NCBI GenBank assembly: GCA_029990175.1
Contig: JARKIP010000049.1
Location: forward strand, 10,518,001-10,582,000
Length of the DNA: 64,000 bases
Direction: 5' to 3'
Source of the DNA: Petunia secreta
Lineage: Eukaryota; Streptophyta; Magnoliopsida; Solanales; Solanaceae
A model generated the notes under the pieces. The model saw only the letters and a program-made list of their open reading frames with translations, was not told the DNA's origin and did no database searches. This document shows, in pieces, positions 57,781 through 64,000 of the stretch; the stretch's first letter is position 1, and the number at the start of each line of letters is the position of its first letter. Made by a program: the position numbers and the translations under genes.

Positions 57781-59157
57781 TTATCCTACATATTGTTCCC
57801 ACATGGTGGCCATGAAAAGAAACACATGTGAGACCATAAGCAACAAAGACACTGTAACAAGGAATGCTCCAAGTCTTGACCATTTTCCCTTTATGGTTCT
57901 TAAGTATCCCTCCTTACAATCATGGCAATTGTAGCATAACACCGTTTCTTCATTTTGCCATAAGTCGCAATCTTTGTCGTATAGGGCAGCAGAATCATTA
58001 TTTGGTGAAATTACTTTTCTCCAAAATGTTGCGTTCACGAATTCCATCTCACAAACTGATGGTGGATTGCAACACCCCGACTTCAAGAATTTGTAAGAAA
58101 TGAAAGTTTGTTAATAACTGACGTAGCATTCAACATATACATGGTATGCGAATTCATTGATTGTTTACAAAATATAATACACGAATTAAAGCTACCAAGG
58201 TTAGTAAATATGCAATTTATCTAAAACTCAACTAACTATAGTCATACTCTTTATAATGACATCGTTTCTTTAGTCATTATTTAGTTGTTATTGTGAGCTA
58301 TTTTCTGTTATAAAGAACATATAATATAACATCAAAAATGGATTCCAAAAAAAACTTAATTGTTATAGTGAAGTGCACTTATAGATGATCACTGATTTTT
58401 ATACTAACTTTTCTCCATGATTTCAAGGTACAATGTTTTGTATACCATTGCATTATTTCATAATTCAAAAGGGAGAGTAATATTAAAGCTTATTATCTTT
58501 CAAGGTCTTCATAATAATTTAACCAAATAAATGTCCATAAGCATGTTTAAACCGAAAATATAGTGATCATACTATTACCTCAATTGAAGACAATTTGATA
58601 TTAGTGAAATCATAAGATTTGAGCATGTATGACCTCGTGATCAAATCCTTGCAAGTTTTTGTGGAGTAAATGCAAGACTTGATATTGCTCCAAGTCTCTT
58701 CATTATGCACTGTCATCTTAAGCCATGCTGGAGAAGCAGGAATTGTTCGAGCCTCCATTCTATAAGATCCCACGAGGCCAAGGCCCACAATGAACATTAT
58801 GATTAATGGCACCATAGCTAAAATAAGCCCAGGAATTGGAAATCGAGACCTTAAATACACTATGAGATTGCTGATGAAGAAAACAATGATCAAGCCAATT
58901 GCAATCCCTATTTGTAACTTTGGCAAGTTCATCAACTCTTCACAATCATATTGCCTTACGTAGAATAGCCATATGACACAAAAAAGAATGGGAAGAGATA
59001 CAAAGAAGGAGAATATTGTCAATGGAAGAACAATATGATTCATTTGTATTCCTCTCTTAGCTTCCTTCACTTTAGGTTCGTCAAATTCTTTTGGTTCATT
59101 TTCAACTTCAGGAACAACCACCACCGCTGCTTCTGCTTGATTAGGATTTTCAGCCAT
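57781..59157 (-). CDS. Tetraspanin (plant TET family, TET15-like), two exons
   Basis: Exons 59157-58579 and 58080-57781, GT...AG intron of 498 bp in phase 0; 292 aa. The N-terminal ~35 residues are acidic and hydrophilic, an extension like that of Arabidopsis TET15. TM1 ~42-67, TM2 ~83-102, TM3 ~107-131, large loop ~132-262 with the plant signature GCCNPPSVC (C196, C197, C203) and further Cys pairs, TM4 ~263-287, short tail EQYVG. Tetraspanins organise membrane microdomains at plasma membrane or vesicles. The intron falls just before GCC, as in plant TET genes. No second copy nearby. Exact orthology is inference. Confidence 0.9.
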
Positions 59158-59677
59158 ATTGCTAGTTTTTTGTAAAAAGTTAGAGCAGTAGGAAAGCTTT
59201 TAGTTGTGTATAAATATTGTGTGTGCGCACAGGGATAACTTCTACACCGTACTTGTGTAGAAAACTGTTGTAGGGTTTAAAAGTACTCTTTTAACTTCAC
59301 TACATATTCTCCAAGGTAGTTAAGGAACTAGTAAAAATTGACTATGTCTAGTCTCCTAATCCAACGTTATGAGAGTCAATTTGCTCATACAAGTCAAACA
59401 TTAGTATCATTCTAAAGCGTGGGGTTGTTTAAATTTATTAGAGAGATTATAAATATAATAATCACAACATAACATTTTGAATTTGTTGTCATTTTTTATC
59501 ATCACGATTTTATTTGCATATACAACAAACAAAAGTCTTGAATTTCTCTATAAATGAAAGATATTTAAAATATGAAAATTATAAAGACAAGTATAAATTT
59601 AATAGCAAGGATGTGAAATAGTAGTTTACTCTTTAGGCATAATAAAATAAGTATATGCATCAATATCTAAACTCGTA
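59158..59677. other. Tetraspanin upstream region
   Basis: A TATA-like motif (minus AATATTTATACAC, about 59204-59216) lies about 50 bp before the ATG. No other feature. Confidence 0.45.
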
Positions 59678-59797
59678 CAACAACAACATACTCAGTATAA
59701 TCCCACAAATAAGGTCTGGAGAGGATGAAGTATATGCAGACTTTATCTCCATCTCAAATAAAATAGAGAGGTTGTTTCCGATAGATCTTCGGCTAAA
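59678..59797 (-). mobile_element. TS-type SINE fragment
   Basis: Starts ACAACAACAACAT and contains CAGTATAATCCCACAAATAAGGTCTGGAGAGGATG... and GAGAGGTTGTTTCCGATAGA, matching 57001-57124 over its length. A target duplication is not evident. Confidence 0.7.
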
Positions 59798-60105
59798 AAA
59801 AAAAAATAGTTTTGAAAAGCATTCATGAGAGGAAAGGAAAACAAATTACTATAAAATATAGAGATAGAAATATCAAGGTAAAGAAAAGTTATGGCATAAA
59901 AATAATTAAACTAACCAGGATAAAGGTGACAGCAATGCTAGTAAAAGCGAAGAATAAAAAAAGGATAGAAAATAACAATAATATAGATAAACTCTTTACC
60001 ATGTTCCCCGCAGAAAGGCAAGAAACCACTCAAATGCCTTCTAACCTTCTACATTTATACTCGACCCTTTATGCTCCTCTATCTAGGCTAAGTCCTCGGT
60101 AATCT
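59798..60105. other. Junction sequence, no gene
   Basis: A-rich sequence with a Lys-rich open frame due to composition; probably part of the SINE/LINE remnant zone. Confidence 0.35.
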
Positions 60106-60445
60106 AAAGCTGCGCCATGTCATGCCTAATTATCTCTCGCCAATTAATTTAAAGCTGAGTCATATCATGTCTAATCTTCTCTCGCCAATTCTTTTTCGGT
60201 CTACCTCTGCTTCTCCATAGATCCAGCACTGCCAACCACCTCCTCATTAGTGCATCTGCGCTCCTCCTTTTCACATGCTCGACCATTACAGTCTCGCTTC
60301 CCACATCTTGTATCACTAAGGCCATTCCTATCCTATGACGTATGACTTCAATTGTAATCTTATCTTTCCTAATATGCATGCAAAATGTTGCATGGAGTAA
60401 GTTATAGTCATAACATTTCCTTAATTGAAATGCATGATATAACAA
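60106..60445 (-). pseudogene. LINE RT C-terminal fragment (RTE-like)
   Basis: The minus frame includes HIRKDKITIEVIRHRIGMA, EHVKRRSADALMRRW and RSRGRPKKNWREKIRHDM, the RKDKIR...HVKRR...GRPKK.W...I..DM pattern of the end of plant RTE-type LINE reverse transcriptase. The last 45 bp are tandemly duplicated (60102-60146 and 60147-60191). Ends are decayed. Confidence 0.65.
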
Positions 60446-60835
60446 TTTATATATTATTATTTATCGTCTAACAATTCCTTCATTACTACTATTCCATAAC
60501 AATTCTTGCATTACCATCTTATAATTTGACCAACACCAAATAACCTAGAAAGCAATTGAGAGTAAGGAAAAAAAGCTTTTCCATTTTTTAATTAGCATAA
60601 AAAGCCATCATCATTCATCATGGGTGGCTCAATAATTCAGAGGCATATCGCCAACATCTAATAAGATGTCATAAATTTTTTAATAATATTCATGGATATT
60701 TTAATGTAAATCTCACTCTTCTAATTTATTGTGCACAGCTATAAACTGATACAACAACACCAATAAAATGATCTTCTTACGAATTAATTCATGTAAATAT
60801 TTTTAATTGATATACATGGTTGATTTTAGACAACT
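60446..60835. other. Gene-free AT-rich interval
   Basis: Nothing recognised except the 33-bp segment at 60803-60835, which recurs beyond the CACTA element (61971-62003). Confidence 0.5.
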
Positions 60836-61966
60836 CACTACTAGAAATTATCAGTTTTGCGTCACAGTTTGGAGACGGAATTCCCTCTCTAAAAGGTGTT
60901 TGGAGATGGAATTCCGTCTCTGCGTGTCCTTCGCGAAAAAGCGCGTCGTTGGACAACTTGGAGACGGAATTCCGTCTCCAAATGCAAAAGTCACTGGCAC
61001 ACTGACACATTCTTGGAGACGGAATTCCGTCTCCAAGAATGTGTCAGTGCGCACTAACTTTTGCATTTGGAGAGGGAATTCCCTCTCCAAGCATTAAATT
61101 TGGAGAGGGAATTCCCTCTCCAAGCATTAAATTAATTTAATTAATTTAGAGAAGGTCTATGTTACAGCTAACAAATCAGATTCAGGGTTTATGTTATTTC
61201 CATAACTACATTAAGTTTTACGTAGAGAATGAGTTGGAAGGATAAGAATGAAACTTCTGGTTTATGTTATTTTCAGAACTACATAAATTTTTTATGGAGA
61301 ATGAGTTGGAAGGAAAAGAATGAAACTTCATTTCCTTTCATCCAAAGCACACAAATATCAAGTTTTTTCAATACATTGAGTAAGGATACAACCATTTCAT
61401 TAAAGATTCAAGTCCAAAACTAAACATGAATGACTTTTCTCCTTTGAACTTGTTATCAGAAACGCATAAATTCTTGAACCCTCTTTTGCTCTTTCGATAG
61501 AAGAATCTCAATCACGTGTATGAATCTTCGCTTCTTGAGAGCCAATAATATGACACTTATATTGAATGAACCATAAAAAGAAACTTTTGATGGACTTGCT
61601 GTACAACTACTTAGTACTCCTTCAGTGAGCAGGCACTACATGAAATATGAGGAGCTCTTAATGTGATAGCTTCCCACCAAGGGTCTCCTCCGTAAGATCT
61701 GGGGAGAATTTTGTATTTTTGGGAAAATGAATCTGAAAGAATGGGAGACTGTATATATTTTTAGAGTTGGAGACGGAATTCCGTCTCCAATCACTGACAC
61801 ATTTTTTTGCTTTTTGGGTGGAGACGGAATTCCGTCTCCAACTCTAAAAAATTTAATTAATTTTTTATTCCAACACTAATTGGAGACGGAATTCCCTCTC
61901 TAACTGATTGGAGAGGGAATTCCGTCTCCAACCTTTTTGTAGCTTTTTCATCGATTTCTAGTAGTG
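60836..61966. mobile_element. Non-autonomous CACTA element rich in palindromes
   Basis: 1,131 bp with 13-bp terminal repeats CACTACTAGAAAT / ATTTCTAGTAGTG and the 3-bp duplication ACT (60833-60835, 61967-61969), diagnostic of CACTA (En/Spm) transposons. Both subterminal zones (60870-61125 and 61768-61935) contain some eleven copies of the palindrome GAGACGGAATTCCGTCTC and variants. The middle holds a ~75-bp direct repeat (TTTATGTTATTT...GAGTTGGAAGG) near 61190-61325. No transposase. Confidence 0.92.
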
Positions 61967-62337
<371 letters not shown>

Positions 62338-62689
62338 CTAATAGTAAAATTTTTGGGGCCTTCGATTCATAAAAAGCTTTTTAGTTGCCTTACCTTTAAG
62401 TCCTCATGGCAAGTATACAGAATTAGCTGCGTAGAAATATTCTGTAAAAATACCGTTATAGAGTTTAAAAGAATTACTCACAATTACTACAAATTATCCA
62501 AGAAGAGATACTTCATGAAGTTAGTTAAGAAATTAGTAGAGGTTGACTACATCCTAATAATCTTCTAATCCTTATTAAACGCTATGAGAGTCAAATTTTC
62601 TTTTTCTTTTTCTTTTTCATAATTTAAATGGGAATATTTTATGCACAATTAAAAAAAATTAATCATGTTGTTCTAACATTCTCCCCCAA

Positions 62690-63283
62690 CCTCAACATAT
62701 TAGTTTCATCAGATGCTGATGGTCAGCTCTGTTTATGGAGCATTGACACATAGGGTAAAAGAAAATCAGTTCTCATTCAGCTCCCTACCAATAAAAAGCA
62801 GCTAGTGGGGACACTCAAGTACAATTTCATTTTGACCAAGTCCAATTACTGGCATTCCATGAAACACAGTTAGCAATTTATGATGCATCAAAAAATGGAA
62901 AGAATGATGAGCTTTCTGTACCAATTGCCTATGCGACGTACTCTTGCAACAGTTAGTTTATGCTTCCTTTTTCTGACGACAATATTGGTGTATTTGATGC
63001 CGATATACTAAGACTCAGATATCATGTTGCTCGATCAACATATTTGTCCCAGGCAGTGTTGACAGGAAGTCAAGCGATGTATCCAGTTATAGTTGCAGCA
63101 CACCCACAGGAGCCCAACCAATTTGCAGTTGGGTTGAATGATGGAACTGTTAAAGTGATTGAACCCCTGGAGTTCGCTAGGAAGTGGGGAGTAAGACCAC
63201 CGGTTGAAAATGGAGTATTGAGTGGCAGGACGACTTCCTCATCGGCCACTAGCAATCATGCAGCCAACCAAGTTCAGAGATGA
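62690..63283 (+). pseudogene. TOPLESS/TPR corepressor C-terminal WD40 fragment
   Basis: The + strand reads VSSDADGQLCLWSIDT, a stop, then KKQLVGTLKYNF, a HETQLAIYDASKN segment, SCN-SQLVYA in another frame, and finally FSDDNIGVFDADILRLRYHV and AAHPQEPNQFAVGLNDGTVK to the C-terminal NQVQR. This is the end of the second WD40 propeller of TOPLESS-related corepressors, closest in wording to TPR1/TPR4. At least one nonsense codon and one frameshift, and no sign of the LisH/CTLH N-terminus nearby, make it a pseudogene. Whether it lacks introns (retrocopy) needs comparison with the parent gene. Confidence 0.85.
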
Positions 63284-64000
63284 AACATACTGTATTATGA
63301 CAACGACATTATTTCTGTGTATCTTATCCATAAAGATTTTAGTTTATTATCTCTAGTATTTCTCGTCAAAGTTATGATGAGACACCTCTCATGGATATCC
63401 TTAAAAATTCTTTTTATTTGTATAATTTTTTTGATTTTAAAAAAAGACACCTTATCTATTGGAAATAGATTAGGTTTTCTATCCTCGATTTTTTTCTCTC
63501 TAAATAACATCATCGTGGTGGGAGGGTTAAGGCCATGACCCTCTACCTATGGATTTCACTTTAAATGAATTGGTACATTGAGGTCGATTTTTGTCCAACC
63601 CCCTTGAGTCCTTGAGTTACATGAAGGATGAAGAGATCATCTTTAAACAAAAGAGTACCTACTCAAGCAATATAAGTACCAAGTAATCTGATTTGGGTTT
63701 CCCCTTTAAACATATATGTTAGCTCTCAAAAGATTATGAGCCAACAAGAGAACTCCTACCAATCCACTGTAAAGTTAAAAAGGTAATCATTATCTAAAGA
63801 AAAGTGGTCCTTTTTTTTTTCTCTAATTCTGAATGATGGTCCGCTTTCAATGTCATTCTTCATTAAACTTTTGACTCCTGTAGGGAAAGAAAAATCTTCA
63901 ATGAAGAAAGTATCTTATCTTCTTGCTTCCCCAATGTTGGCTAGGCAATCTGTAATCCAATTTGTCTCTCTATAACAATGTTGGAACTTAAAATTTCCTC
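63284..64000. other. Gene-free right edge
   Basis: No ORF or repeat recognised; may include old 3' untranslated sequence of the TOPLESS-like copy. Confidence 0.4.

Noticed and set aside
60868..61936. CRISPR-like array of palindromic repeats
   Set aside because: Plant DNA, irregular spacing, no unique spacers of equal length; CACTA ends explain it.

Overview
The window is eukaryotic, intron-containing, AT-rich and packed with transposons. It is nuclear plant DNA, most likely Solanaceae. The family inference rests on TTG-tailed TS-type SINEs, the style of the Ty3/gypsy families and the plant host genes (GDSL lipases with plant-type splice sites, a plant tetraspanin, a TOPLESS remnant). I cannot fix the species. 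Roughly the first 38 kb is nested transposons; the last 17 kb holds the few host genes. | 1-10,009: an internally deleted + strand gypsy element (5' LTR-like part, gag zinc knuckle, integrase tail, 3' LTR). Its 3' LTR is split by a structurally complete minus-strand gypsy element (2155-9702, 5-bp duplication TAGGC, two ~700-bp LTRs, tRNA-Met primer site, polypurine tract) whose polyprotein has several frameshifts and a nonsense codon. LTR ends TGAT...ATCA, this primer site and an integrase frame that runs into the 3' LTR suggest a CRM-like lineage. | 10,010-19,533: two related minus-strand units of the same superfamily, one (D) split by a 4.7-kb hAT transposon (11,052-15,782, 8-bp duplication GTCTATAC), the other (F) carrying an unusual acidic ORF with a retropepsin-like stretch. 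| 19,534-29,947: the F LTR, split by a ~2.5-kb solo LTR (duplication CTCTT), itself split by a 7.1-kb Athila-like non-autonomous element. | 29,948-38,780: further LTR fragments of the TGAT...ATCA superfamily, a C-rich low-complexity tract and a truncated gypsy 5' end with gag. Nearly all these LTRs and leaders carry arrays of short GC palindromes (GGCGGAGCGCC and variants), the most intriguing pattern here. | 38,781-47,600: non-autonomous DNA elements, including two hairpin-rich foldback elements, a Stowaway MITE, another TIR MITE and a probable LTR remnant. | 47,620-64,000: a secreted glycine-rich protein gene, a second Stowaway, two tandem GDSL esterase/lipase genes (three exons each), a 5'-truncated LINE with a 12-bp duplication just upstream of the second, a TS-SINE, a two-exon tetraspanin gene, LINE and SINE fragments, a CACTA-type MITE full of palindromes, a microsatellite and a TOPLESS-like pseudogene. 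All intact host genes are on the minus strand.
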